The notes under the pieces: generated by a model
Seen by the model: the letters and a program-made list of their open reading frames with translations, nothing else
Database searches by the model: none
Told to the model about the DNA's origin: nothing
Position numbers and translations under genes: made by a program
Origin: Entrophospora sp. SA101
Lineage: Eukaryota; Glomeromycota; Glomeromycetes; Entrophosporales; Entrophosporaceae
Assembly: GCA_958430865.1 (NCBI GenBank)
Contig: CAUDNR010000258.1
Location: 2,805 to 66,804, forward strand
Length of the DNA: 64,000 bases
Direction of reading: 5' to 3'
In this document: positions 10,837 through 22,560 of the stretch, one piece after another
How the letters are laid out: each line of letters begins with the position of its first letter
Numbering within the stretch: position 1 is the stretch's first letter

Positions 10837-11174
10837 AAAATCTAATCTTGATAAAAATGTTTGTTCAATCATGAAATTTTAGATAATGAATGAAAATGAT
10901 GATATTTGATAAAAGGTGTAAAATTATTTTTCCTTCTCATTTTAAAACATATGAAAAAGTCTTGTTGAAGAGGATCCTAATTATCAATTTTTTTATTTTA
11001 TGTATATATATTGTATATTAGTTAATATCGTTATTACACATAGCTTTCTTCCCTCTTAATAATAATAATATTATTAACTATTCAACATTTGTATACTAAA
11101 ACAAAATAAAGCTTATATCATTAGTATTATTAATTGACAAATTAAATGATTAATATTAAAAGATTATATAATTT
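10837..11174. other. Intergenic between convergent genes
   Basis: Shared 3' flank of the small plus-strand gene and NSE2; AT-rich, nothing else seen. Confidence 0.5.
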
Positions 11175-12399
11175 TTAGTTTACCTCTAAATCTTCCATTT
11201 GATCATCTCTCTCAGCGATGAAATGAGCAACCTTTCTTTCCATTCTTTTATTTGGTATAAGATTATGTGACATTATTTGTCTATCACAACCTAAATTGAT
11301 TTGATTAAATTAAATTAACAATGATAGAATAATGACAGAAACAATGATAGAATAGTTATTATTTTACCAGGTATTGGACAACAAACAACATTTCTATTGC
11401 GTGAAATCAGTTGTAAAATTGCACTTTTTGAGAATGTATGTTTACAAACATTACTAAATTTATAGAATAAAGCAATATTAATAATTATTTAATATCTTCT
11501 TTTTCTTCCTCATCATTATTATGAATGGTTAAGTTTTACCTTGTGACTGGTTCTTCATATAACAAGGTAGTGATTGGGCATTTTAATGACTCTTTTTGTC
11601 TACCAACTACAACATCATCATCTGCATCAGCATCTAATGGTGGCATTGGTTCATCTTGATGGTTTACTTCCTTATTTAGCCAAATTGGTTGTATGTAAGA
11701 ATAATTGAAATTTAATAATAATTATTATAATAAACAATAAATATTATATCAATCAAGTTTACCCAAACTTTTTGTTTAAATTCATTATAATGTTCATTTT
11801 GAAAATATTTTTCTTTTTCGCTTCTATCATCAAAAATTATGTTTAATCTTTTTACTTCTTCTTCATGAGAATCCAAAAAGTCCTTTTTTAAAAATATAAA
11901 GATTCGTATATAAGTATTATTTTATTATAAATTATTAAGATTAAATAAAATATTACAATTTCTTGTCCTGCATCGCATTTAACAATAATTTTTTCTAATG
12001 ATTCTCTTTCTATTTTCAATTTAGTCTCAACATCTATAAGTTCTCTCATATTATCATCAAATCGTTTTACCTTAATTAATTAATTAATATCGGTATATAT
12101 ATTATCAAAAATTTTAATCAAAACTAATTGATGAATAATTAATATTTATCAACCTCATCCTCACAACCAACTCCTTCTAAATCAACAGCACCTTCGGTTG
12201 CATACACATATCCACGTACAATGAAATTTAATATTTCATCACAGTCTCTTAAAGTGTGTTCAAAATCTTTTCTTCGTTTGGATGTAGTATATTCAATATT
12301 GATGCTGTTTCTGTTGTCACTTCTGTTGTCACTAATAATTTCAGAACTAATTGAGCTATAAGAGGTTCTATATGACATTGTTGATCTTCTTGAAGACAT
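11175..12399 (-). CDS. NSE2: E3 SUMO-protein ligase NSE2/MMS21, 270 aa
   Basis: Exons (minus) 12399-12154, 12070-11957, 11882-11763, 11670-11540, 11453-11368 and 11290-11175 join in frame. The N-terminal two thirds are acidic and helical, as expected for the part that docks on SMC5. The C-terminal third is an SP-RING: KCPITTLLYEEPVTS, then VCKHTFSKSAI and VVCCPIPGCD. The zinc ligands C207, H209, C229 and C234 have the Nse2-type C-x-H ... C-x4-C spacing. Nse2 is the SUMO ligase of the SMC5/6 complex, acting in recombination repair and replication-fork maintenance in the nucleus. No SAP domain is present, which separates it from Siz/PIAS ligases. Length is close to yeast Mms21 (267). All five introns are short GT-AG. 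Confidence 0.9.
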
Positions 12400-12920
12400 T
12401 TTTTTATGTTTTATGTCTTTTAAAAAAATTTTTTAGATTTTTTAAATTATTAATTTTTACGCGTATATATAGTGCAAGACACCTAGTCCCTACAACTTTC
12501 TGCGCCACGGTGACAATTTTTGAGAAAAAATTTACAATCAAAAAATTTTTATTGTCACGTGTTTGTGAAGATTGTCAAGTGCGTAATTTTATCCAGATAA
12601 TATGTACTTATAGATAAATAAGATAATAAAAAGTATAGAAAAAAGTAAAAATTTTGTTCTCAATTTTTTTCTTGACTGTTATCACGTGATAAAAGATCAA
12701 CCATATATATTTCAAAAATTTCAAATTCTTCCAATTCATTCATTTTTAATATGGGTCATCCTGCAACAAAGTGAACATTATGTCACAAAAAGTTACTTAG
12801 ATAAATCGCATATAACAAAGGTTTATTGAATAAAATAAAGTCATGTGTTTTGAAAAGATTTATTAAATATCAACAATGCCTTCACTTCAATTAAATTTAA
12901 ATTCCAAGTTTATTGTTATT
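12400..12920. promoter_or_regulatory. NSE2 upstream region with a dispersed repeat block
   Basis: 12471-12560 contains AGTGCAAG followed by ACCTAGTCCC and, further on, TTTTGAGAAAAAATTTACAA. The same series of words occurs in inverted orientation at about 41896-41969. CACGTG E-box-like hexamers are present at 12556-12561 and 12683-12688. Whether the shared block is a promoter module or transposon remnant is not clear. Confidence 0.45.
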
Positions 12921-12949
12921 CATTATAAGCAATTGATTAATATATGTAT

Positions 12950-14935
12950 ATATATATATATATATATATTTGTTTCAATATGTTGAATTACAACTCTTAT
13001 TATTAAGTCAAGGTCATGAGGTTTAATAATCCCCTCTAATGTCTTTTTAGAAACATATATATTCTGTTCTTTCAGACTACCTTGCATTGTTTCAATGATT
13101 TGCTCATGGTCCATATCACTTTTTAACAACTCATTGATTATATTTTCAGGTAATGCTAAGAAAAATGGATATATATCAGCACTAAATCCTAAAGCTGCTG
13201 CATTTTTTTGTTGTTTTGTGGGATTATCACCAGGATGCATGTAAGTTCGTGTCTGATGCCAGTTGTACTCTGGTTTTATCACCCTTTTTTATTCATTCTC
13301 AAAGTCCATGTATATGGTAACATAAGGTACATTTTGTTCCTTTGCATCATCAAATAAAAGATAATCTTGAAGATTATTGGTTGCAGTTTGAGGATAATTG
13401 GGATCAATTGATTCCTGAAGATTTTTAACTTGTATGACATCCTGAAGTTTTGTTTTTTAACATCAAATCCAAGAAATATTAGAATTAGAATGTCTGCATA
13501 TTCTTGATACTTTTTCAAGAGGATGCCAGAACCTCATCATCAATAGTCAAAAAGTGATTATGTTATTTAAAACCTTTATCACCAAAAAGCAATATTAGAT
13601 ATTCATGTACTGTAATAGAATGAAGGTATCAAAATGGTCCCCTTGCAATTTATCTGACCAATATAAATCTTTTACAAGTATCAAGATTATCCTAGCCACA
13701 AGCTCACCTCTGTTTCCACCATCAATGATTCCCCTTAACATATCATCATTCAACAAAGAAAAAGTTTTAAGCAAAATGTCTTTGTTCTTACCAAGTAGAA
13801 TACTGGTGGCTGCATTAATAAGAATTGGCTCTGTAGGATATGTAATACCTAAATGCATAGACTTTGGTAAATCAGAAATTTCTGATGTTAAATATTAGAA
13901 ACAAGTAAGCAAGCATCATTTAAAATGTGGTGAATACTTACTGTTCATACTTACACTTCATTCCCAAATTCATAGAGACTGTCTTCAACTATCCTTCCAG
14001 TCATTAATTTCCATTCCCTATCGTTATCCATTTTTTTGTATCTTTCCATAAACTCCTCATAATCTGAATTTTGCATTTCTTCCATAACTTCTTCATCGTT
14101 GGTATTATCATCTTATTCACCACCACCTTTCTCAACATTTTCTTGATTAGATCTCTCAGCTGTGGATATATATTCCTAAATGGACATAACAAATTATTAT
14201 ACAGAAACTGAACCTCATTGATATTTAATTAGAAGATCAATGAACTAGAAACTATATTTACAAACCATATACTCAGATAACAGCTTATCACTTGCAATGA
14301 AATGCTGATCAACTATATTAGATTCAACTTGTATGAATTGTTGTTTCTGGTTTTTCCAAAAAGAAAAAATGTAAATAACCATATCATCATTTTGAAGATG
14401 TGAATGGTGCAATATACTTACCTTTTTTTCAGTTAATAACAATTGATCATTATGAGTTTTGACTTGTTCATTTTGTAAACAGACATTTTCCCAAAAGCTT
14501 TTAACCTTGTTGGAATCATAATATTACATCCATAAATTTTAATATGTAAAGTTGTAATATTTGCATAAAAAATTATGTAATATTTCACTCAATGTAATAA
14601 TTGCATAATTTTAGTATGATTTTTGCATAATATTACAGGGCCTGCTGTAAACTTATGTAAATAGTGTAATAATTATGTAAATCCACATCAGAAAAAATTT
14701 CCTGATGATTGATGTGTGCATCAAATTTGTCAAGAATGTAATGAGCTTTTGAGGCTTGTTTACCACACTCATTTACAATAATATTCAAAGCTTCAAATAA
14801 AATCTTTCTTGCCTGTTGTTTTTCTGAAAATGGAAAATTTATTTTCCCAAAAACTTATATAGTAAGTCCATACCCTTTTGCTAAAACATCTTCCAATATT
14901 TCTGTATAACTTTGCACCTAATGGTAGAATTGAAG
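12950..14935 (-). pseudogene. Decayed lineage-specific multi-exon gene
   Basis: Minus-strand exons can be followed from about 14925 (VQSYTEILEDVLAK) through QARKILFEALNIIVNECGKQ, SFWENVCLQNEQVKTHNDQL, KQQFIQVESNIVDQHFIASD, EYISTAERSNQENVEKGGGE, a stop, then NAATSILLGKNKDILLKTF, IIDGGNRGELVARIILIL, VIQVKNLQESIDPNYPQ and finally VIKPEYNWHQTRTYMHPGDN ... QNIYVSKKTLEGI. In-frame TAA codons after GGGE (near 14114) and after DFENE (near 13290) interrupt it. The GGNRGELVARIILIL motif resembles one I associate with large dispersed fungal families of unknown function. One intron (about 14502-14693) is filled with TGTAATATT-type repeats. I call it a pseudogene; if the stops are sequencing errors it would encode about 450 residues. 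Confidence 0.65.
14519..14690. repeat. TGTAATATT / TATTACA word-rich repeat inside an intron
   Basis: The words TGTAATA, its inverse TATTACA, and TTGCATAA recur many times in 170 bases in both orientations. It lies between coding exons of the decayed gene, so it was tolerated as intron sequence. It may be a miniature inverted-repeat element. Confidence 0.5.
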
Positions 14936-16560
14936 TATACATATTAATGTTAATGTTAAATTGTTATTCCCAGCTAAGTAGTAGTATCCAAATGCTTGAT
15001 TAATACAAACCGTAATGAGAATATCTGTCAACTTTAAAACTTTATAATTCAAATACAGTAGGTCAAAAAAAAAAGAATATAAAAGTCTTAGTATAAAAAT
15101 TCTCTATAGTAACATTTCTGCCTTTAACCTGAAACTTTCTTCTGACAAATAAAGCTACCACATAGATAATAGGTAGCCATGATAGCAGTTGTTTCGTAGC
15201 AACACCAGAAGACAAATATGCACTATCCATACCGCCACTGGCCTTTACATGCCTCAGAAACTTTAACTCAAAGAATCAGAACTTTATACGTCTTTTGAAA
15301 GTCACTATGAGCTATCCAGTTCAACACACAGAGAAAGAAGTCACATTATCCCACAGGAAGATGAATCCCCTCAGACTTTACAAGATCTCTGAACACCAGG
15401 TTTACAAAACACACAAATCAAAATTATCTTAACTTATTATTATATAAAAAAAAACTAAAATGAATAAGCAGCAGTTAAAATAAAAGTTCAGATTATTGGA
15501 GCAATTTAAATAGAAGTGGCTTCAAAAAATTTGGTTATAAAAACTGCATTTTAATAATGGGGTATAAAACAGGGCTGGTAGCATAAAAGGGTTAAAACCT
15601 AATTTAGTAATAATTATCTTCACTAAACTTGACTTAACATATGACTAAATAGATTGTATTAGAATTGATTTGTATTCACTGTAAGTTTTAATTTGATGAA
15701 TTTTTTTACAACTGTCAAATCATGTTTCTAATTTAAAAATGGCTATACAAGAAAGCTTGCTTTAACCTGAAAGATGAAAATGGTACAACATCTGGAATGT
15801 TATTTTTGGCCGCGAAACCATTTTGACGAAAGTGTAAACCCTAATATAGTAATAATTGTCTTGATTAATTATAATGGTTAAGATGGATAACACAGAAGGA
15901 TATATCGTAGTGAGATTATAGAGGTACTATATAGACACAGAAGGAAATTTATCAAACGTCTTTGGAATTTTGGCAACAGTGCTAAATCTGAAGTACTATT
16001 TTTATTTCCTATGTTGACCTTTATGTGTAGCATTTATTGATAATACCTTATAACTATCAGTCCATAGATCAATCAAATTAGTAAATCCTAAACAATTAAT
16101 AACAAAGGAAAATGCAAGTGTATCATTTCAACAAGCTGGTTTGTCCAATAAACTTTTGGAATTCCATCATGTATGTCAACATCTACTAAACGTCAAAAAA
16201 TGGAAACAGGTTAAACTTCCAATTAAAGGGCATCCACTATATGAAGAATTCAAAAAAACCATTATTTAATACACATTTGGAATATTTTTCTGCTTTTTAA
16301 TTTGAATAAATAATCAAATTTCAAATTCTTTATTTTTTAATTCATTGTTTGGTCAAAATAATCTTTCGCTGATTTTATGTCGGAACCTTGTTCTTTATTG
16401 GGGACGAACTTTTAATAATTAAATAAATATACAAAATAATGTACTTGGCAATTCATTGGCGTTAAATTTTGATTGGCTATTGGTTTCGGATATGTAGATC
16501 AAGTTACAATTTTTAATATAAACCAAGTCTTTTTTTTAAAAAAACACTTTTTTTATAATA
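14936..16560. other. Intergenic with unassigned open fragments
   Basis: Two open stretches are visible without start or clean splicing. At about 15185-15430 (plus) there is CFVATPEDKYALSIPPLAF and onward, which is also open on the minus strand. At about 15920-16269 (plus) YIDTEGNLSNVFGILATVLN is followed by KQLITKENASVSFQQAGLSN and a TAA at 16267-16269. They may be remnants of one gene; no family recognised. A 35-base word (gttaaaacctaat..tagtaataat) is repeated at 15588 and, degenerately, 15830. Confidence 0.35.
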
Positions 16561-17303
16561 ATGGCAGTTTTAAATGCAAATCCAACAGTTTATACACCTT
16601 CCAAAACTTCCCACAGAGTTTTGAAAATAGAAGACCAGGATGAAAATATTGAAGATGCTATTGATTCTCAGGAGGTTTTTGGTTGGTATATAAGAACTAT
16701 ATAGGTTAATAATAATAATGATAAAATATTATTATTATATTAAAATAAAATAATAATGTATGAATAAAACTATATGCTACTTATTCCATTCTACAATATA
16801 CTAAATTCCTTTTTTTTTCATAGATTTAATTAGATCGATATCAGATCCAGAACATCCGTTAACTCTTGAACAATTGAATGTGACACAACTTGAGCATGTC
16901 AGTATAGATGACCAGAATAATCATATTGTGATCGAGTTCACACCAACCATACCTCATTGTTCCATGGCTACATTGATTGGATTGTGCATACGTGTTAGGT
17001 TGTTAAGAAGTTTACCAGAAAGATTTAAAGTTGATATAAATGTTAGGAAAGGGTCTCATCAGTCAGAACAAGCTGGTATGTGTGTATATATTGAGAAAGA
17101 TTAATAATTAATAATCGATTAAAATCGATCGAATTGGTTAAATTAATTTTGTTATGCTAATAATAATTTTATTAAACTTAGTTAATAAACAATTAAATGA
17201 TAAAGAACGAGTTGCTGCAGCTTTGGAAAATACGCATTTATTAGAAGTTGTAAATCAATGTCTTTCAACAGCAAACTTACAAAGCAATACTTTACAACAA
17301 TAA
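16561..17303 (+). CDS. CIA2: Cytosolic Fe-S assembly factor CIA2 (MIP18 family), 164 aa
   Basis: Exons 16561-16681, 16824-17075 and 17182-17303 join in frame. After a variable N-terminus comes [20 protein letters not shown], the MIP18/DUF59 domain start, then [20 protein letters not shown] with the conserved Cys at residue 86, [20 protein letters not shown], and [20 protein letters not shown]. These are hallmark stretches of Cia2/FAM96. Cia2 works with Cia1 and Met18/MMS19 as the targeting complex that passes Fe-S clusters to cytosolic and nuclear apoproteins such as DNA polymerases and helicases. Length is normal for the family. The gene is intact. Confidence 0.95.
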
Positions 17304-18185
17304 ACTATAACAAGTATTAATGTAATTATAGTAATAATGGTTTTATTTTTAAATTAGTATTATATTTATGTATATTATGAGATAGAGTGTGTGTGTGTTG
17401 TGCATGCACGCTATGCATTAGTGAATGTTTCTTCATTATTATTTTCTTGAATCACTAGTAGAAAGTCCTTCAACAATAAAAATAATATTATTGGTAAATA
17501 CGATGACGGCATTACTATTAGTTGTATTTGTTAGTGAGATTATTACTATTATTGTTGTTGTGCGTCAGATCCAGATGTAGATGTAAATATGCTGCAGATG
17601 CACCTAAATTAAATTATATTTATATTTAGATTTATTAATTACAAAAAAATTGTTTCCTACTTTCAATTAATATTAACGGTACATACTCAAGTGAAAAATT
17701 GTTGAGCAATCATTTTTTCCCAGTTCAGCTGCAGATTCTTTCTCGTCACTATTTAAATTTGTGTGATTTCCCAAATTGTAAACCCTTAATTTTACAGAAT
17801 TTAACAAATGACACAACAAACAATCCAAATTCTTAAAATCGAATAGTTGACCAGATTACTTTACTGGCAAGAATTGAGGTTAACATCTCGATCAATATGA
17901 CAAAGGCTCTGCCACATTAATCAATAAATTTAATTGTTAGTAAAAAATGTATGACAAAATACTGTAATATCTACAAGATCTACATATATGCAAGGAAGAG
18001 ACGATGACAAAATGAAATCAAATGTCTAATGCTAATTTTGGTGTTACTGGAATATTTAAAGCCTAAGGACTCTATAACTGATATTGTTGTTGTTGTTGTT
18101 GTTGTCAACTAATTCTAACGATGTAAAAGTTATGATCGCATGGAATTCAAATACGCGTATTATGTTGCATTTTAGTATTTTTCTG
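17304..18185. other. Intergenic, no gene seen
   Basis: 3' flank of CIA2 with TG/GT runs and a (GTT)n tract near 18085-18105. No exon supported. Confidence 0.5.
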
Positions 18186-18272
18186 CAGATACACACGTAA
18201 ACTCAATAAGTCGGACGTAGCAATCAATTAAGTATAAATAAATGACCGACTTATCGAGTTTACATGTATCTG
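18186..18272. repeat. Foldback motif with CCGACTTATCGAGTTTAC arms
   Basis: Arms 18186-18214 and 18246-18272 are inverted copies (CAGATACA...GTAAACTC.ATAAGTCGG) with few mismatches around a 31-base loop. The left arm plus loop start (18197-18229) also pairs with 20876-20908 at 30 of 33 positions, and CCGGCTTATCGAGTTTAC is found again at 22380-22397. The motif behaves like the terminal repeat of a transposon family. Confidence 0.7.
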
Positions 18273-18310
18273 AGTTTAATTGGTTGAGAAATAATTCGAA
18301 TTTATGTTAT

Positions 18311-18323
18311 TATTATTATTATT

Positions 18324-18368
<45 letters not shown>
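18311..18368 (+). repeat. (ATT)n then (CAT)n microsatellite
   Basis: TTATTATTATT passes into a long uninterrupted (ATC)n tract. It makes a spurious poly-His frame on the plus strand that I do not annotate as a gene. Confidence 0.95.
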
Positions 18369-18370
<2 letters not shown>

Positions 18371-19013
18371 TATACCTCATCAATAAGATATACAGTTTTA
18401 TTATCGATGGCGAACAGCTATTATAATGAATATTATATCCTTCTAAACTTAATTTTTTCTTCGAAAAAGATTATAATAATCAAAGAAAACGTCATTTTGA
18501 AGATTTGTAGATCATTGAGAAATGGGTAATGCCAGAAAATTTTGTCACTGAGAAAAGAGCAAGTCTCCTATACTTTGTATAAAAGTAGACTAAAGTTAAG
18601 ATTTACTATTACTATTTGATTTAATTATAAACGATTAGATGATGAATTACTGTCAGAATGCGTAGCTTTTATTGTATCTAAACATAATCATTAGGAACTA
18701 TATCCTTTTATATAATAAGATTTTTATGAAAGAGCAAAATAGTAAATTAAATAAATTAAGCTTATCCACCCGTGTAACCTCGTTAACAATTCCACTAGAA
18801 AAATTCTCTTTATAAAATGCAAAACATTATAAATTATACAACAAATAGATATTAAAGATACAATTGTTGAAATAAAAAGTATATAATAGCAATAATTATT
18901 TCTGAATATTAATAGTAATAAATTTAAATTTATGTTCTTCGATTTCATTATAATTGCTTGATTTTTTAAATGGTAACGTTACATTGGAAATATCATTGAA
19001 TGCATGACGTGAA

Positions 19014-19337
19014 TCAAAAAATACTAGAATCATCAACACTAGTATCACTGGTAATTGCATCTTGATAATTATTCATCAAGTCACATGTATTAGCTATTTC
19101 AATAGTAACTGGGTGGGTTTCACTTGTAACGTTTACTGATTTTGAATCATTATCTGAAATACCTGGAAGAGTAAGTTTAGTTGCAGTAATCCTTTGATTT
19201 TCATTTTGCAATCTATAACAATTAAATCCAGTAATAAAATAATGTAAGGTTATGTTCAACTTAGGCCTAAACGGTCAAAGTATTCTTTAATGGTAACAAA
19301 ATCACGATCTTGCATTCTTATTGGCCAATTTAACGAT
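19014..19337 (-). pseudogene. Two possible exons of an unidentified protein
   Basis: On the minus strand an acceptor TTTGCAG at 19344-19338 is followed by SLNWPIRMQDRDFVTIKEYF then DRLGL. After an AT-rich gap comes RLQNENQRITATKLTLPGIS ... TSDTSVDDSSIF and a stop at 19014. Composition is coding-like, but the two pieces do not join cleanly by GT-AG splicing and no convincing first exon was found. No family recognised. Confidence 0.35.
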
Positions 19338-20031
19338 CTGCAAAGTAAAAATAGTCAATCGATCAACTTTTAAGGATGATTTTACGAAAACCACAAGGAC
19401 AACAACCGAATTTTTATTCACAGATCAATCAGCTGAAGCTCAAAGATCATTTTCGTGTTAGGAAGTGATACCTCAGAAAAAAATTTTATAACAGAAAAAA
19501 ATTTCGGCTATCAATGGCGAAAAACCGTTTAAAGGATAATAAATAATAAAAAATAAGGAATTAATGTATGTTGAGCGCATTTTTAGTATTAATATTAATG
19601 AAAATAAATTCTCTTTGTGATTTAATATATTTTTTTTCTTCTAATCATGTAATATAATATTTATAATTACTATATACATAACAGTGACAATTGCAGAAGA
19701 AAGAAAATATAGGCTATTATTATTTTTTAATGATTGGTTATTAATGAAGTCTTTCTTTAGCAGATAACGAAATTAAGTACATTGTCATTTTAAATGTAAA
19801 TATGATATAATCATGTAATAATATTCTTATAAATCTGTTTTTAATCATTTTAATCATTGTAATTTCATTATAATAATTATTAATAAACAAATATTTTATC
19901 TCTTGTAATCATATATTTTTTAAATACCTATCTTCCATAATTTTTTATTCATAATTTTTACCATTATATCAAGAAGTTTACAAAAAAATACCATATTCCA
20001 CTGTTGGTAAACGAAGTAAAGATGTTGCTTT

Positions 20032-20440
20032 GTGAAAGTTAAAAAACATAATACACTCATCAAAGAAATCAACAAAGGTAGATCAAACAAAGAAATAGAA
20101 GTTGGAGACATAACAGTTGCACCAATTGATGAGATTGAAAAACTAAAAAGGCAAAGAGTAGATGCTGAAACTCGCCTTGAAGCCTTAGAAGTAGCCAAGA
20201 ATGAAGAGAAAGACAATTAGCTGAGAAATTAGAGCAATTAGAAACAGTTGAGATAAGTCAACAAGCCCAAGAAATTCAGCAACTAAAAACAAAAACTATA
20301 TTTAGCCAGCAAAGCATTTACCAGCATTGACAAGGAAAAAGATAAACTACAACAGTTTACAAAAAAGACAAGCAAGAATATTCACCTAAAAAGAAACAAG
20401 AGCAAATAATTGAAGTAAACCAAACCAACTCGCACTAATT
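20032..20440 (+). pseudogene. Coiled-coil protein fragment
   Basis: MKVKKHNTLIKEINKGRSNK leads into a charged helix (EIEKLKRQRVDAETRLEALE) ending at 20218-20220. In another frame the coiled coil goes on (AEKLEQLETVEISQQAQEI, QQLKTKTIFSQQSI) to about 20440, with further frame breaks. It looks like a decayed exon of a coiled-coil protein; the dispersed repeat copy B lies immediately downstream on the other strand. Confidence 0.4.
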
Positions 20441-20507
20441 CTTTTTTACCAAATATATTTTTAACATCTTTAACCTTTAAAAGATAACAAAAACATGCTC
20501 ATCTGTG

Positions 20508-20760
20508 TTAAGTTCCAATTTTCTTTCTAAATTTTTCATGGTTTTGTAGTAAAATTCTTTTACTGATTATGGTTTTTCTTTCTTGTTGGTAAATTTCATA
20601 GGTAAACCTTTCATTTCTTAGATATGCTTCCAGTGTATGTGTATGAGCATCATTTATTTTGAAAACATAAGGAGAAATTTTCTCACCTTGTTCCTTTTTT
20701 AAAATGCTTTTGATAGTACTATAATTCTTGGGCTACAGATCTGATGTAAATGAATTCATG
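20508..20760 (-). repeat. Dispersed coding repeat, copy B
   Basis: Minus strand reads KNYSTIKSILKKEQGEKISP, YVFKINDAHTHTLEAYLRNE, RFTYEIYQQERKTIISKR and a basic tail. Compared with the copies at 38120-38370 and 21791-22050 it has an in-frame TAG in place of the initiator region and two extra residues after KINDA. Upstream flank (GATCTGATGTAAAT, then AAAGATAAC and TTATAAAATTGT) is also shared with copy C, so the repeat unit is larger than the reading frame. Confidence 0.75.
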
Positions 20761-20908
20761 TTAATTATTTATATACACTTAAGAAAAAAGCAAAGATAAC
20801 TGATGGACGGTTATAAAATTGTGTAATTCTTGGTAATATATTCGGTATTTATTTATATGATCAAGTACTTTAAACAATTGATTGCTGCGTCCGACTTATA
20901 AAGTTTAC

Positions 20909-21790
20909 AAACAAGATTTTAACAGAGGATGACAGTGAGCCTTTTTCGCAGTAACAATTCATGTAAATATTTATGTAATACAAAAATGAATGTTTTTATT
21001 TGTTATGCAAATTAATATTTGAGATTCTTCGATTTTTTTATTAGCCAAATTGGCATTTTGCCTTTGTCCGTGGTCATATGCTATGCATTATTATTATATT
21101 TTTATTATCATCATTTTTTTCATTATGCACAAATTATTTCCATTTACATCTATCAATAAAGGCGAAGAACATTATTGAAGTTTCCCATCTTTACAACTAT
21201 TTATTTCTCAAGTGGGACTAGGCCTTAATCTTTAATATTAAATTTATCAATACACTGTATATGCATTTTATTATTATTATTATTCATGTAACAACTAACA
21301 ACTCTTTAATTAAAAATAAATAAAATTTTTGCTCAGCAAATAATAATAATAATAAATGTTGGTGGGAATATTTATTATTATTGCCGATTTTCAATGGTTA
21401 CATCTGAAGTTCCATAGGTAAAGCTTTTAGGGGAAAAAATGTTACATGCTTAAAAGGTAAAGTTTACTAATAGCTAGAATGTTTCAATCATGATGATTCG
21501 GGTCCTCTTCGCCGCCATTAAAAATACATTTTTTAGTGTTAGCATATAATAACAAAAAACGATACTAATGCCAATTAGAAATCGTTGAAAATAATAATAA
21601 AACAATGCTTTTCTTAAAATGTAAAATAAACAAAAATTTTTATTATACACATGTTTATCACGTGGAAAAAAGAAATAATGTGGAAAAATAAAAAATTCCT
21701 CCAAAAAATTAGGTTTTGAAAAACGAGAGATTTTTCACTAGTTGCACATGTCTGCTACTCCTACGAGCTCTGGCAAAAAAAAGTAAATTA
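20909..21790. other. Intergenic, no gene seen
   Basis: AT-rich with (TAT)n and (AAT)n tracts; no exon supported. Confidence 0.5.
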
Positions 21791-22050
21791 TTCCTCTTCC
21801 CATTTTCTTTTCTTTCTAGGTTCTTCGTAACTTTGTGTTGATATTCTTTTAATGTTAATGGTTATAATTTTTCATTTTTCCTGGTAAATTTCATTTTCTC
21901 TTTCATTGGATAATTTTCAAGCATCCGAGTATCACTTAATTTGAAAATATAGGAATTAGATTTCTCGCCTTGTTCCTTTTTCAAAATGTCTCTAATAATA
22001 CTATAACTATTTGGTTTCATAGTAGATCTGATGTAAATTAGTTTCATATT
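21791..22050 (-). repeat. Dispersed coding repeat, copy C
   Basis: Minus strand reads MKPNSYSIIRDILKKEQGEK then SNSYIFKLSDTRMLENYPMK, followed by a frame change and the tail RISTQSYEEPRKKRKW-like. Flanks match copy B. The motif CCGGCTTATCGAGTTTAC lies 330 bases upstream at 22380-22397, in the place and orientation equivalent to 20891-20908 relative to copy B. Confidence 0.7.
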
Positions 22051-22257
22051 AATTGATTTTATAATACAAGAATAGCTCTATATACCACTTTAAAAAAAAC
22101 AAAGATAACAAATGGGGCATTATAAAATTGTTAATAATGATGATGTTGAAATCCTTTGTAGTATAATGTTCACCATGTTTGGTTTTGTTGTCTTCAAGTA
22201 TAAGATTAGTTTCACGTGATCCACTAAATGGACTTGTCATTTGGGCTTCTATTCGAG

Positions 22258-22300
22258 TAAATTTTTTATAACTAATACTAATACTAATACTAATAAATTT
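22258..22300 (+). repeat. (ACTAAT)n microsatellite
   Basis: Tandem ACTAAT/CTAATA units; the frame reading NTNTNTN through it is not considered a gene. Confidence 0.85.
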
Positions 22301-22560
22301 TTAATTCGAATTAAAGGTCGATCACTCGATAAGTCTGCCAAAATTTTCACCCCATTCATAACTAGGTCATATGAGCTCACCGGCTTATCGAGTTTACTTG
22401 TATTACGAATAGTCATTTGTGAGAATTTTCGAGAAAAAAAGTAGCGATTTATTTAATATTCTCTGACATCATTATTATATACTAAATATTTATATATAGA
22501 AAAACTTTCTCACCAAAAAAATAAATAATAACAAAAAAAGGATTTAATTTTTTCAAAAAA

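Larger units (their letters stand above)
18197..20908. mobile_element. Candidate 2.7-kb inverted-repeat-bounded element
   Basis: Bounded by 33-bp inverted repeats at 18197-18229 and 20876-20908 (30 of 33 positions). Inside are coding debris on both strands: minus-strand exons near 19337-19014, a plus-strand coiled-coil frame at 20032-20220, and copy B of the dispersed coding repeat at 20508-20760. No transposase motif was found and no target-site duplication is evident, so the pairing may only reflect separate solo copies of the terminal repeat. Confidence 0.35.

Noticed and set aside
18242..18529. Frame with a long His run
   Set aside because: It is made by the (ATC)n microsatellite at 18330-18368; flanking residues show no family, and start and splice context are absent.
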